A DNA stretch of 64,000 nucleotides from Paralithodes platypus (lineage: Eukaryota; Arthropoda; Malacostraca; Decapoda; Lithodidae), in assembly GCA_032716605.1 (NCBI GenBank), contig CM064539.1, positions 3,297,550 to 3,361,549 on the forward strand, read 5' to 3'. The position numbers and the translations under genes were made by a program. Below, piece by piece: positions 1 through 10,493 of this stretch. The notes beneath the pieces are model-generated. The model searched no databases. It was not told the origin of the DNA and saw nothing but the letters and a program-made list of their open reading frames with translations. Each line of letters opens with the position of its first letter. The stretch's first letter is position 1.

Positions 1-223
1 AATGTCTCGCTACATTTTCCTTTGGCAGCGCTGTATATATCTCGCGATACTCTGACTCAGAGCCTTCAGTGCTGCGGCCGCCTGGCTGGGAGAAGGACGT
101 GTGGCCTGCTGCGCTCCCGCTCCCTCGCACTCGATTTTACAGGCTTTAAGAGGGTTTAAAAGCCTGTAAAGTGCTGTAAATTGCCATGGCTTTCCAGAAC
201 GTCTTCCGCAGGGAAAGGGTTAA
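1..223. mobile_element. Family N TTAA element, 3' part (N1)
   Basis: The last 223 bases of a repeat whose full copy lies at 49328-49768. The two share the blocks TCTGACTCAGA, CTCCCTCGCACTCGATTTTA and GCAGGGAAAGGGTTAA. The element ends in AAAGGG followed by TTAA at 220-223. The window begins inside it, so its 5' end is unseen. No protein is encoded. The TTAA-bounded, GGG-ended terminus suggests a piggyBac-type non-autonomous element (inference). Confidence 0.65.
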
Positions 224-568
224 TGTATGTAGGCTATGTTTGTCATAATTATTTAGAAGCATCAACAGGGAAAATATGCCTATAGCAATAAACTAAAGAC
301 CTACGAGCTATCTCTGTAAAGAGAACTCCAAGATATTTGTCTTAAAAATACAGATGATTACCACACCACCAACTCCAGGACCAGTACCCCTGGGCCCTCA
401 TCAGTGATCCCTTGGTAATTGTGTAGTGAGCAATGTGGGGGCCAGGATGCAGATTCCCCAAGTTTGGACGAGTTAATACACACATGTTATTCTTCCAGGG
501 CAAGCCTATCACGGTAACCTTTCCTAGTCTAAATCAAACTAATTCCACTCCAATTACCCTAACCTAAC
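224..568. other. No recognisable feature
   Basis: Mixed-composition sequence between two TTAA elements. I see no long open frame, repeat or RNA-like structure. Confidence 0.5.
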
Positions 569-949
569 TTAAGGGGGGTGACCTATTTTTGTTCTGTACT
601 TTTCTATCTTTCTCTGGCTTGTATCCATTTGGCCCCATTCAGCCTACTGTTTTAAGACGTTTATCCCCATCCAGGTGTCAATTTTTTACTGGTGAGCGGT
701 AGCGAGCAAGCATATTTTTTATTTTTGTTTGACAGCAGGCTAAATTTGTACATTTTTCGATAGAAAAATTTCTCCGGCGAAGCCGGATTTCTTCATATAA
801 TGCTGGCTCGCTATCGCTCGCCAGGAAGAAATCGACACCTAGATGGGGATAAACGTCTTAAAATAGTTAGCTGAATGGGGCCGAATGGATACAAGCCAGA
901 GAAAGAGAGAAAAGGACAGAAATAACAAAAAGCAGGTCACCCCCCTTAA
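569..949. mobile_element. Family C foldback TTAA element (C1)
   Basis: Bounded by TTAA at both ends, with termini AAGGGGGGTGACC and its complement. The two ends are long inverted repeats of roughly 150 bp: the block GGCTTGTATCCAT near 620 reappears inverted near 890, and the AAGACGTTTATCCCCATCC block is likewise inverted near 850. The centre holds two short hairpins, ATTTTTC-GATA-GAAAAAT and a TCCGGC-GAA-GCCGGA stem. It is non-coding. TTAA target and G-rich ends fit piggyBac-like MITEs; no transposase is nearby. Confidence 0.75.
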
Positions 950-1400
950 GGATTGGGTTAGTTATAGTCTATTCGTTATGGTGAGACTAGAAATTGTGAT
1001 TTACATACCCATTGAATCTTTGGGAGTTAGGAAAAAACGGACTGCATGATTCCACACATATTTCATTGAATTTCTCCTTTCAATGAATACCAGTTGGAAT
1101 ACTCAAGTAATTTTGAGTTAGAAAAGGTTTGGGGACAGATTTCTATAATGAATATAATCAAGGTTGAGTTGGGCTAAGGCATAATAGGTTAGGATAAGTT
1201 ATAGTGATCGTCCTGGCCATAGAAAATTAGAGTGAATGTATGCATCAGTCTACATTTCGGGAATATGCGACGAGGAGGCCCGCTGAGACAGATCAATGGA
1301 GCGAGAATCTAAACATCAGCCGCAGGAGTTGTCGTTAATATTCATCAATGTAAATGAAGACGGAGGAAGATGGCTAAAGTGAGGCACGATGAGAGATGAA
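950..1400. other. No recognisable feature
   Basis: AT-leaning sequence without long open frames or repeats that I can recognise. It leads into the purine-rich array that starts near 1400. Confidence 0.45.
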
Positions 1401-2154
1401 AGAAGATGCAGAGGATATGAGAAAAGGAAAACGGATGATAGGAAAGGGAAACTGAAGAAATTGAAGATGCAGAGGATATGAGAAAAGGAAAACGGATGAT
1501 AGGAAAGGGAAACTGAAGAAATTGAAGATGCAGAGGATAATTATGAGAAAAGGAAAACGGATGATAGGAAAGGGAAACTGAAGAAATTGAAGATGCAGAG
1601 GATAGGAGAAAAGGAAAACGGATGATAGGAAAGGGAAACTGAAGAAATTGAAGATGCAGAGGATATGAGAAAAGGAAAACTGAAGAAATTGAAGATGGAG
1701 CGGATAGGAGAAAAGGGAAAACGGATGATAGGAAAGGGAAACTGAAGGAATTGAAGATGGAATGCATTGCAGAAACAGAAAACGGATGATAGGAAATGGA
1801 AAACTAAAGGACAGATACTAACTTAAAAGATGGATGAAGATGGATCGGATGGGAGAAAATAAAAACCGATGATAGGAAACGAAAATTTAAGGACAGATAC
1901 TAACTTAAGACAAGAGAGGGATGAAGAAATTGAAGATGGAACAGATGGCAGACAAAGAAAATGGATGGTAGGAAACGGAAACTAAAGGAAACAAATTCAC
2001 CTAAGACAATAGATGGAAGATGAATAGAAGGGATGGGAGAGTAGGACAACAGATGATTGGAAAAGGAAACTAAAGCAAGAAATTGAAGATGGAACGGATG
2101 GCAGAAACAGAAAATGGATGATAGGAAATGGAAAACTAAAGGACAGATACTCAA
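1401..2154. repeat. 61-bp purine-rich minisatellite, left part
   Basis: Tandem copies of a unit containing GAAATTGAAGATGCAGAGGA and AACGGATGATAGGAAA. The spacing is 61 bp between the first copies (for example 1407 to 1468 to 1529), and later units are more diverged. The array is open in several frames on the minus strand and gives meaningless Ser/Phe-rich open frames. It resumes at 2539 after an inserted C element. Confidence 0.8.
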
Positions 2155-2538
2155 TTAAGGCAGCCCACCTCGCTTCTTTTCTCTTTCTCTCCCTCTCTCT
2201 TTGGCTTGTATTCATTCGGCCCCATTCAGGCTACTGTTTTAAGACGTATATCCCCATCCAGGAGTCAATATTTTCCTGGCGAGCGTAAACGAGCCAGCAT
2301 ATATATATTTTTGTTTTGACAGCAAGCTAAATTTGTACATTTTTCGATAGAAAAATTTCTCCGGCGAAGCCGGATTTCTCCATACAATGCTGGCTCGCTA
2401 TCGCTCGCCAGGAGAAATCGACACCTATATGGGGATAAACGTCTTAAAACAGTTGGCTAAATGGGGCCGAATGGATACAAGCCAGGGAAAGAGAGAAAAG
2501 GAGAGAAAGAGAAAACAAAAGCAGGTGACCCCCCTTAA
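2155..2538. mobile_element. Family C element inserted in the minisatellite (C2)
   Basis: Same foldback architecture as C1, with a variant left end (TTAAGGCAGCCCACC) and the usual GGTGACCCCCCTTAA right end. The flanks are array sequence: GATACTCAA on the left and GACAAGAGATGG on the right. Array units elsewhere read ACTTAAGACAAGAG (1898-1916), so removing the element and one TTAA restores an array unit. This is direct evidence for TTAA target duplication. Confidence 0.8.
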
Positions 2539-2850
2539 GACAAGAGATGGATGAAGAAATTGGAGATGGAACGGATGGCAGAAAAAGAAAACGGATGATT
2601 GGAAAAGGAAACTAAAGAAAAGATTCTCACGTAAGACAAAAGTGGAAGATGAAACGGATGGGAGAATAGGAAAACAGATGATAGGAAAAGGAAACTGAAG
2701 AATGAAATGGAAGAAGATGGAATTGATGGGAGAAAAGGAAAACGGATGATAGGAAACGGAAACTAAAGGAAAGATACTCAACTAAGACAATATATGGAAG
2801 AAGATGAGAAAGATTAGAGAAAAATCAAATGGATGATAGGACAAATATAC
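2539..2850. repeat. 61-bp purine-rich minisatellite, right part
   Basis: Continuation of the array at 1401-2154, with the same GGATGATAGGAAA and GAAGATGGAA blocks, fading into non-repetitive purine-rich DNA after about 2850. Confidence 0.7.
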
Positions 2851-3153
2851 TAAACGAAAGATATTCAGCTAAAGAGGAGACAGGTGAAGTTGAGGCTGAA
2901 ATAAATTCGGCGAAATGGTTGAGAAAAGTCTTACAGCAGAGACATTTGACAGAGGATAGATGTAAAGAAAGAAATTGAGAAGGCAAGAAAGGTGGAAAAG
3001 ACTGATTCTGCTATAACGAGGACTCATCTTGAAATAAATAGATATATAAATAGCAAGGTAAAGAACACATAATTTCTATAGGTAGATAAAGATAATACGA
3101 TAAGTTGCCGGACTAATGACCAAAACATTTAAATTGATTGACTGGTAGAAAAC

Positions 3154-3552
3154 ATGGCACCGCAAAATCAAGGTCATATGCTGCCGGACAAGATAAATTA
3201 TATGCAGGAAAACAGAAATAGGGTGGTGGGAGGGTGGGGTATACCGTCAGAGGATTATGGAAATGGCTGTGTACTTGTGGACGTATGTGTGGGGAGGAGG
3301 CTGTGGATAGCCAACACTTTCTTCCGACACAGAATGATGCACAGGTACACATGGAAAGTGGAGTGGAGGAGGGAGAGAGAGACAGTGGAACGAAAGGCAC
3401 TGATTGATTATATATGTGTGGATGAACGAATTAAGAATGTTGTGCTAGATGCTACGGTACATAGGGGTATTGGGTGTGGTTTGTCTGACCATTTTGTAGT
3501 AGTAGCTAAAATTAGGGTACTGAGCTTGTTGACAGTAACAGTCTCACTGTGA
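3154..3552 (+). pseudogene. LINE endonuclease-domain fragment
   Basis: An open frame of 132 codons. The second half resembles the end of an apurinic-endonuclease-like domain of non-LTR retrotransposons. Visible motifs are LWIANTFF, HRYTWK, a conserved KALIDYICV stretch, and GCGLSDHFVVVAKIR, where SDH is the catalytic-domain signature. The first about 30 residues look non-homologous. No reverse transcriptase follows, so this is a dead internal fragment. It may belong to the same LINE type as 61330-62323, whose reverse transcriptase is of the matching kind (inference). Confidence 0.7.
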
Positions 3553-5290
3553 CTGCCAACGAGCACGAACAACAAACATTCGTGGAGTATACAGATCACT
3601 AGCAGACAGAGGGTTATGTGCATGTAGAGATCTCAAAGCTGCATCCACCCTTTCATTACCTCTGACACTAACAAGCGGGTGACCCCATAAAAATCCACTG
3701 ATTTCCCTCAACGATGAATGAGGAAAGCCACTTCAAAATAGCTAAACCTATAGAGTGGTGAGAATTGACATATTACAGGGCCATAAGTGCCCTTTAAGAG
3801 TCCCTAGAAATAGTAAAATTATTATCCTGTTGAGCAGACACCAAATTCAGAGCTAAAATTATAGCAATTAAATCTTCACTAAACACTGAGGCAGCAAATG
3901 GAGGAAGTTTGTTGAAGAGAGTACATGAAGGTCTCTGGACCCTTTTAAATTACAAACCTGGAAGGTCTTTATCCCAGATGTTGATGTGAAGAGACCTTGT
4001 TTGGAAGCATAACATCTTAGGTGAAGCCATTGATTTTGGGGCTGATGAGTGGCTGGTACTGCTGAATGCTTGTGTGCTAATTTGTTGTGGGCGAACTGTT
4101 ATTTATGTGTTCTTCTCCTGTCACTTTTGTTTACGTTTTTTGTCTCTTGGTGATCCTCCCTACCCCTTGTGGGAGTAAGGGCTGGCTACTGACTAACTGC
4201 AATACTATAGTTGATGGCGGAAGTGAATACAATTAATGAGGGTAATTATGAGGGTAACTATGGGGGTTATAAGAAGACAGTTGAAAATAATAAAAATAAA
4301 TTAAATAAAGCAATACCTAAATAAATAGGTGAAATAATGGCATGAATAACCAATCGACTAATGAATTATGCTATTGAGATTGAAATATAATTTAGGCAAC
4401 AAGAATCAAAATGCTTAATGTAGATATCCTATGTTTACCACATTTATATTTGATTCATAATAGATTAAAAACCTGCAGTGTTAACACTAGGGATGCATTT
4501 GCAAAATACAAAATAAGACTCATACTGTATAATTACCTAACAGGCCTCAGAACAACTCGGGCCCCTGTCTGATCAGTTCTCGGTACAATCAGGCAGGTAT
4601 TGTGTGTATGCTGGGTCACAGGCAAAGAGCACGAATGTGAAAGTAAAAAGAAGGTGGTTTTGATGTTTTCACGAGAGCGGGAGATTGGATGGTTCAGGAC
4701 TGTGTGAAGTAAATATACAGGACAATTAAATGGGTGAGTAGAATTATTTGAAGTGTTTTAGAAAGGTAGTGGGAGAGGGAGGATTAAAGAGTGGGGTAGC
4801 ACAATGGATGGATTCAAATGTGTGAACTAAAAACAAATTGTAATTTATGTTAATGTTTGAAACGGATTCGAGTAATCAGCAGGAAATCTGAACATGATAA
4901 ACTCCGAAGTGCTAAGTGAGAATTACAATGGAATTAGATAACAATGTACTGTATGTGCACTATAGGAATATTATTATACAGATCGTACTGCAAATATATT
5001 TATATTATGCTTGGAAGAGTGTGACACAACTATGATTTCCTAATATATAATTGCTTGATTTAAGGTGTACATATGGACACAACAAATCCTAGGTACAATA
5101 AGTTCAAAATACAAAATACAAAAAGATGGACTTCGATAGTGAGTTCCAAAATATTTCGGTTGTATACTCTGATGCCATAGAGTTGAATACAGTAAAAGGG
5201 AGGCGTGTGCTACCCCTCTCCATAACGATTCGGGATATGCATCACCTCAATGTTGAAAGTCTAATTGAATATCTGCTCGTTGAAATGGTT
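3553..5290. other. No recognisable feature
   Basis: About 1.7 kb of AT-rich sequence. Only short open frames occur (such as 63 codons at 5126), with no motif I recognise. No MITE termini or tandem arrays are seen. Confidence 0.4.
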
Positions 5291-5296
5291 TTGCTA

Positions 5297-5327
5297 TTAC
5301 ATCAATCTAGAAACTAGATTGATGTAA
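5297..5327. other. Perfect 14-bp hairpin
   Basis: TTACATCAATCTAG, a three-base AAA spacer, then the exact reverse complement CTAGATTGATGTAA. It lies outside any repeat family identified here. It could be a foldback relic or a structured site; nothing shows a function. Confidence 0.75.
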
Positions 5328-5633
5328 GTAGAGTTTTACTCAAGAAAAATATATTGGGTAAAGGGTCATTAAAGATGTTGTATAAGTAGGCAGAAATTGT
5401 TGAGTGTAAATGAATGTCCAGCATATATATATGGAATGAATTATATGCTGTATATTTGTTCATGCAGACTTTGTAAGAGTGTATAGTGAAGGATATGATG
5501 GTGGTGTAATGCAAGGCTAAGGTTTTGTCAAGCAAGAACAGTACAGCTAGATGTAATGTGACAGGCGATAACAAGGATTTTTTTTCTAGCGGGTTTTGTA
5601 GCCTAAACCCTATCATTTTTCACCACAAATTCG

Positions 5634-6147
5634 CTGATTTTGCCTAGACTTAGCTGATTATGTACAGTTGGACGTATGACCTTGTATCCACTACATGATT
5701 TTGCCTAGACTTAGCTGATTATGTACAGTTGGACATATGACCTTGTATCCACTACATGATTTTGCCTAGACTTAGCTGATTATGTACAGTTGGACATATG
5801 ACCTTGTATCCACTACATGATTTTGCCTAGACTTAGCTGATTATGTACAGTTGGACATATGACCTTGTATCCACTACATGATTTTGCCTAGACTTAGCTG
5901 ATTATGTACAGTTGGACATATGACCTTGTATCCACTACATGATTTTGCCTAGACTTAGCTGATTATGTACAGTTGGACATATGACCTTGTATCCACTACA
6001 TGATTTTGCCTAGACTTAGCTGATTATGTACAGTTGGACGTATGACCTTGTATCCACTAAACTTGTATCCACTACATGATTTTGCCTAGACTTAGCTGAT
6101 TATGTACAGTTGGACGTATGACCTTGTATCCACTACATGATTTTCCG
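5634..6147. repeat. 61-bp minisatellite
   Basis: About eight near-identical units, each holding TTTTGCCTAGACTTAGCTGA, TATGTACAGTTGGAC and CCTTGTATCCACTACATGA. Starts step by 61 bp (5641, 5702, 5763, 5824). Units vary mainly at GGACATATG versus GGACGTATG. One junction near 6056-6065 has an extra partial unit, which suggests slippage. No mobile-element ends flank it. Confidence 0.9.
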
Positions 6148-6218
6148 TATGAAAGGAAAATTATTATGATTGAATTTGAAGTATATTTTCTTATGCAGTA
6201 GATAGATAACATGACCAA

Positions 6219-6977
6219 TTAACCCCTTCATTACCGGTGACGTCCTTTTAACTTTATTCTGGCTACATTAGACGACTTTATTCTGTTTATAGAGGGCCTC
6301 CAGCAATTACCAGGCTTCGAACTATCTCGTTTAACCCTTTTTACTACCACAAGTCCTTCTTAAACTGCATACAATGGTCTTAATATACTGTAGTTAGAAT
6401 ACAATTAAACTGCATACAATGGTCTTAATATACTGTAGTTAGAATACAATTAAACTGCATACAATGGTCTTAATATACTGTAGTTAGAATACAATTAAAC
6501 TGCATACAATGGTCTTAATATACTGTAGTTAGAATACAATTAAACTGCATACAATGGTCTTAATATACTGTAGTTAGAATACAATTAAACTGCATACAAT
6601 GGTCTTAATATACTGTAGTTAGAATACAATTAAACTGCATACAATGGTCTTAATATACTGTAGTTAGAATACAATTAAACTGCATACAATGGTCTTAATA
6701 TACTGTAGTTAGAATACAATTAAACTGCATACAATGGTCTTAATATACTGTAGTTAGAATACAATTAAACTGCATACAATGGTCTTAATATACTGTAGTT
6801 AGAATACAATTAAACTGCATACAATGGTCTTAATATACTGTAGTTAGAATACAATTAAACTGCATACAATGGTCTTAATATACTGTAGTTAGAATACAAT
6901 TAAACTGCATACAATGGTCTTAATATTCTGTAGTTAGAATACAATTAAAAAGACGTCGCCGGTACAGGAAGAGTTAA
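6219..6977. mobile_element. Family B TTAA element with internal array (B1)
   Basis: The left end (TTAACCCCTTCATTACCGG) and right end (CCGGTACAGGAAGAGTTAA) form an inverted repeat of about 26 bp running inward to GACGTC. Compact B copies in this window are about 215 bp (53054-53267, 36527-36742). This one is 759 bp because one internal segment is multiplied (see 6364-6946). It is non-coding, and the termini suggest a piggyBac-like MITE. Confidence 0.8.
6364..6946. repeat. 45-bp array inside B1
   Basis: About 13 units stepping by 45 bp (6364, 6409, 6454 and so on), each with ACTGCATACAATGGTCTTAA and CTGTAGTTAGAATACAATTA. Nearly identical throughout; the last unit has a TATTCTG variant. The unit corresponds to a single-copy internal segment of compact B elements (around 53199-53237), so the array grew from the element's own sequence. 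Confidence 0.9.
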
Positions 6978-7187
6978 TGATTGTATAATAAATTGTTCAT
7001 GTACATTAACCATATTGGGTTTAATTCCAAATATAAAATGATTCAGTGGGTACAATTTCATTTGGCCAACTGTAGCCTACGTATTGCAACTTGTGTGGCT
7101 GACTTCGATGTTTTTTCCAAGAAAAGTAGCCAAAATCGGTTATTAGCGATTACAAATGCCAGAAAACTGCCAGTGTGACGCTGCAAG

Positions 7188-7422
7188 TACAGTCGGCCTA
7201 ATAAGTGATGTCTCGGCTCCAAGTATATTTTGATAAAAAAAAAAAAAAAAAAATCTATATTGGTATCAACAATGTTTAAAACTTAATTTATTCGTTTCGA
7301 GTGAGATATACAAGCATGTTCCTACACTTACCCACCCGATTCAACATCTGATAGACATTAATAAAGCACACAGCGAGCCAAACGTAATGACAGCTGAGAC
7401 ATGACTTATTAGCGCCACTGTA
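7188..7422. mobile_element. Family F MITE, Tc1/mariner-like (F1)
   Basis: Terminal inverted repeats of about 25 bp: left GTACAGTCGGCCTAATAAGT, right the complement, ending ACTTATTAGCGCCACTGTA. The element is flanked by TA, the Tc1/mariner target. The interior is shared with 46876-47300, 53618-53836 and 56788-57080, and includes an A-run at about 7236-7253. It has no coding capacity. Confidence 0.75.
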
Positions 7423-7591
7423 CAACAGACATGATCCAGAGAAGATAATTGACGGTCCGGATGATGCATGGAGGGGATGATGGCCGGAGGGGGAATAAGT
7501 GGGCGATACGAGGGGAAAACTGAATGGAATAATGACGAAATGGGCGATGACTTGACGAGATAGAGAGAGATAGGGCACAATTATAACTATA

Positions 7592-7593
<2 letters not shown>

Positions 7594-7652
<59 letters not shown>
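7594..7652. repeat. (GA)n microsatellite
   Basis: An almost uninterrupted dinucleotide run. It produces a Ser-Leu frame on the minus strand that is not a gene. Confidence 0.95.
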
Positions 7653-7659
<7 letters not shown>

Positions 7660-7928
7660 GATTATGAAGAAGAGCAAGTTTTCCGAGATGGAATTAAGTG
7701 TCGGCGCAACAGGCATATGAAAAATGACAACACTCAAAGAACTACGAAAAATGATTCGCACAAAAATGTCCCTTCCACACCTTCCATTTATCTTCATTCC
7801 TTCTGTCCACTATATTATCACATGTCTGTGGTATTATTAGTTGTATGACGTTTATCCATTGTGTGTTATCGTACTAGATTATAATCAATAAGTTATCATC
7901 TGAGAAATATACAGGATATAATATCTTT

Positions 7929-7985
7929 GGTCCTCCCGGGATTCGAACTCGGGACACCACACCCAGAACATAAGCACCTAGTCTG
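7929..7985 (-). mobile_element. tRNA-derived SINE fragment
   Basis: On the minus strand there is a T-arm-like block, CCCGAGTTCGAATCCCGGG, containing a polymerase III B-box, preceded by GGTGTGGTGT. The same block recurs at 60727-60813. No complete cloverleaf can be drawn, so this is a SINE fragment and not a tRNA gene. Confidence 0.6.
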
Positions 7986-8121
7986 CAGTATATGGAAATA
8001 ATGAAAAACTCGCAGTGTCCCATTATGCATGAAAAAATGTGTTTTGGTGACGCAACCCTATCAGTAATTTGACTGGTGGATTATTTTGTGTTCTTTTGTT
8101 TATAAAGAATTGTTATTTTGC

Positions 8122-8451
8122 TTAAGGGGAGGTTTCCACTTGAGAGATTTTTTTTCGAACTTCCTTCTCCCTCATGTTTAGCCCCATTGCTTTTGGGATT
8201 TTAAGAAGTTTGCCCCATTAGTTTGCTGATTTTAATAACTTTCGCCCCATTTCTGTCAATTTTAAGACCTTTCGTGCCATTTAGGTGTCGATTTTTTCCT
8301 GGCGAGCGATAGCGAGCCTGTAACTTAAGAGGAATCGGCCGGGACATTTTTCTACCGAAAAATGTACATATTTTATCTTGAAAGGGGGTCTAGGGGGTGA
8401 AATTTTAAGATTGCTGGAGGGGTAGGAAACAAAGTAAAAACCTCCCCTTAA
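8122..8451 (+). mobile_element. Family A TTAA element (A1)
   Basis: Bounded by TTAA, with left GGGGAGGTTTCCACTTGAG and right AACCTCCCC. The interior reads in fixed order: CCTCATGTTTAGCCCCATTG, three TTTTAAGA(A/C)CTTTCGCCCC-like blocks, AGGTGTCGATTTTTTCCTGG, GGCGAGCGATAGCGAGCC, a GC hairpin, then CATTTTTC-TACC-GAAAAATG. In this copy the GC hairpin is shortened (CGGCCGGG only). It is non-coding and I use it to define + orientation. Confidence 0.8.
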
Positions 8452-8674
8452 GCGTTGTTTCCACATGGCGATTTTGATTAGTTGTTTTGTCTTTTTACTG
8501 TGTTCGTCAAAGATTTGGTGTGTTGATTTTGCAAGTGTTGCATTATAGTTATCATCATTATTGCATGATACGTCATCACACATGTAGCTGTAACTCAGGT
8601 TTATTCCGGTTTCGACCTATATCAAGAGCAACACACATGTTAAGTCAAAATACAATATACGCCAACTGTAACAA

Positions 8675-8748
8675 TATTGCATAGGCTACATGTGGTATAT
8701 ATTGCATAGGCTACATGTGGTATATATTGCATAGGCTACATATGTGCT
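8675..8748. repeat. 25-bp unit repeated three times
   Basis: Three consecutive copies of a unit containing TTGCATAGGCTACATGTGG and TATA; the third copy is slightly diverged (ACATATGTGCTATA). Confidence 0.85.
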
Positions 8749-8814
8749 ATATAAACATTAAGCATTTCCATATCACACATCTTGTAAAACATTGAAAAAC
8801 ATCAATCCATATGC

Positions 8815-9139
8815 TTAAGGGGAGGTTTTTAGTTTGGTCCCTAGATATCCTTCAAGCTTATGATTACACCCCCTTGAGCCCCTTTCAAGATAAATTAGTA
8901 AATTTTTCGGTAGAAAAATGTCCCGGCTGAAAGCCGGTTCCTCTTAAATTACAGGCTCGCTATCGCTCGCCAGGATAAAATCGACACCTAAATGGCACGA
9001 AAGGTCTTAAAATTGACATAAATGGGTTGAAAGTTCTTAAAATCGTCAAAATAATGGGGCAAACGTCTTAAAATTCGAAAAACAATGGGGCTAAACATGA
9101 GGGAGAAAGGAGTCAAGAAAAAAATCCCTCTCCCCTTAA
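8815..9139 (-). mobile_element. Family A element, inverted (A2)
   Basis: Reverse orientation relative to A1, with both TTAA ends intact. It carries the AAATTTTTCGGTAGAAAAAT hairpin arm and the GGCTCGCTATCGCTCGCC core. Its right TTAA (9136-9139) is also the left TTAA of the adjoining B element. Confidence 0.8.
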
Positions 9140-9680
9140 CCCCTTCTGTACCGGTGTCCTCTCTTTAATTTTATGCTTCCTACAATTACAATTAGACGAT
9201 TATAATTAGACGATTATAATTAGACGATTACAATTAGACGATTACAATTAGACGATTATAATTAGACGATTACAATTAGACGATTATAATTAGACGATTA
9301 TAATTAGACGATTATAATTAGACGATTATAATTAGACGATTATAATTAGACGATTATAATTAGACGATTATAATTAGACGATTATAATTAGACGATTATA
9401 ATTAGACGATTACAATTAGACGATTATAATTAAACGATTAGAATTAGACGATTAGAATTAGACGATTAGAATTAGACGATTACAATTAGACGATTACAAT
9501 TAGACGATTATATTTAGACGATTATAATTAGACGATTATAATTAGACGATTATAATTAGACGATTATAATTAGACGATTATAATGATTATAAAGACACTG
9601 ATATAATTCTCTCTCATTATATTAGACATAATTAGACGATTATAATTAGACGATTATAATTAGACGATTATAATAGACGA
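9136..9680. mobile_element. Family B left end expanded into a 14-bp array (B2)
   Basis: Begins with a typical B terminus (TTAACCCCTTCTGTACCGG). From about 9180 it becomes a tandem array of a 14-bp unit, ATTATAATTAGACG, with roughly 33 copies and C or G variants at one position (ATTACAATTAGACG). An interruption lies near 9583-9630. The TTAGACGATT motif occurs once in compact B copies (for example 53105-53114). No right B terminus is found. Confidence 0.75.
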
Positions 9681-10441
9681 ATATCAAAGGTGTTTGGCCT
9701 GCATAGTTTCCTGTAACTTATGGATTGACACAGGGATCCGACTTTCCTTGATCTGCTCAGCATAATCTCAAGTTTGCAGAGGAGATTAAACTTCTGATGG
9801 GATCGAGAACTCTGTTTGGATTCTCAAAGACTGAGCTAATAGTCTGGAACCTCAGACACAAAGGAAACCAAGCAGCAAAAGATCTACTGATCCTACATAG
9901 GCCGCTTGGTCAAGGATGAGTAATGGGCACATTTTGGGAGAAATATATGAACAGTTCATTATTAAAGGGAATACTATTCAAAAAGTTATAAAGGAAAGCA
10001 AGCATAACTACAGTATATCCGCTGATCCTTACTATAGGGGTCTTAGTTGGAGGGTGTGAAAGGGGTACTTGTGGGAGGTAAATATAGATCTATGTTATTA
10101 AAGCACAATTATTATCAGTGAGGGACTTGAGGCGAGACATAGACTATATCAATTATTGACCTCTTAAATATTGGCCAAGCAAATCCTAAGTACAAATATT
10201 TACTCCTTTGGAAAACACCTTGAAGTGCTAAAATACAGCACTACACGCTTGCGAAAATGCCATCAAAATCATTTGTTTGATCAATAGAATATGTGAATAT
10301 GGCGCAGATAACCCCTGGAAGTTGGGACTGAGAATTCCAACTCTCAGAATTTACTCCCACTAATGCATCAGCAAGCCTTTTCTTGCTGACCCTCTCTATT
10401 AATTTAAGAGAGTGCGGGTTTACCTAGTGACTGCCTGACTA

Positions 10442-10444
<3 letters not shown>
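9681..10444. other. No recognisable feature
   Basis: Apparently unique sequence with no open frame above 60 codons and no recognised repeat. Confidence 0.4.

Positions 10445-10490
<46 letters not shown>
10445..10490. repeat. (TA)n microsatellite
   Basis: An uninterrupted TA run of about 46 bases. Confidence 0.95.

Positions 10491-10493
<3 letters not shown>

Noticed and set aside
3113..3400. 95-codon minus-strand frame
   Set aside because: Antisense shadow of the endonuclease fragment at 3154-3552.
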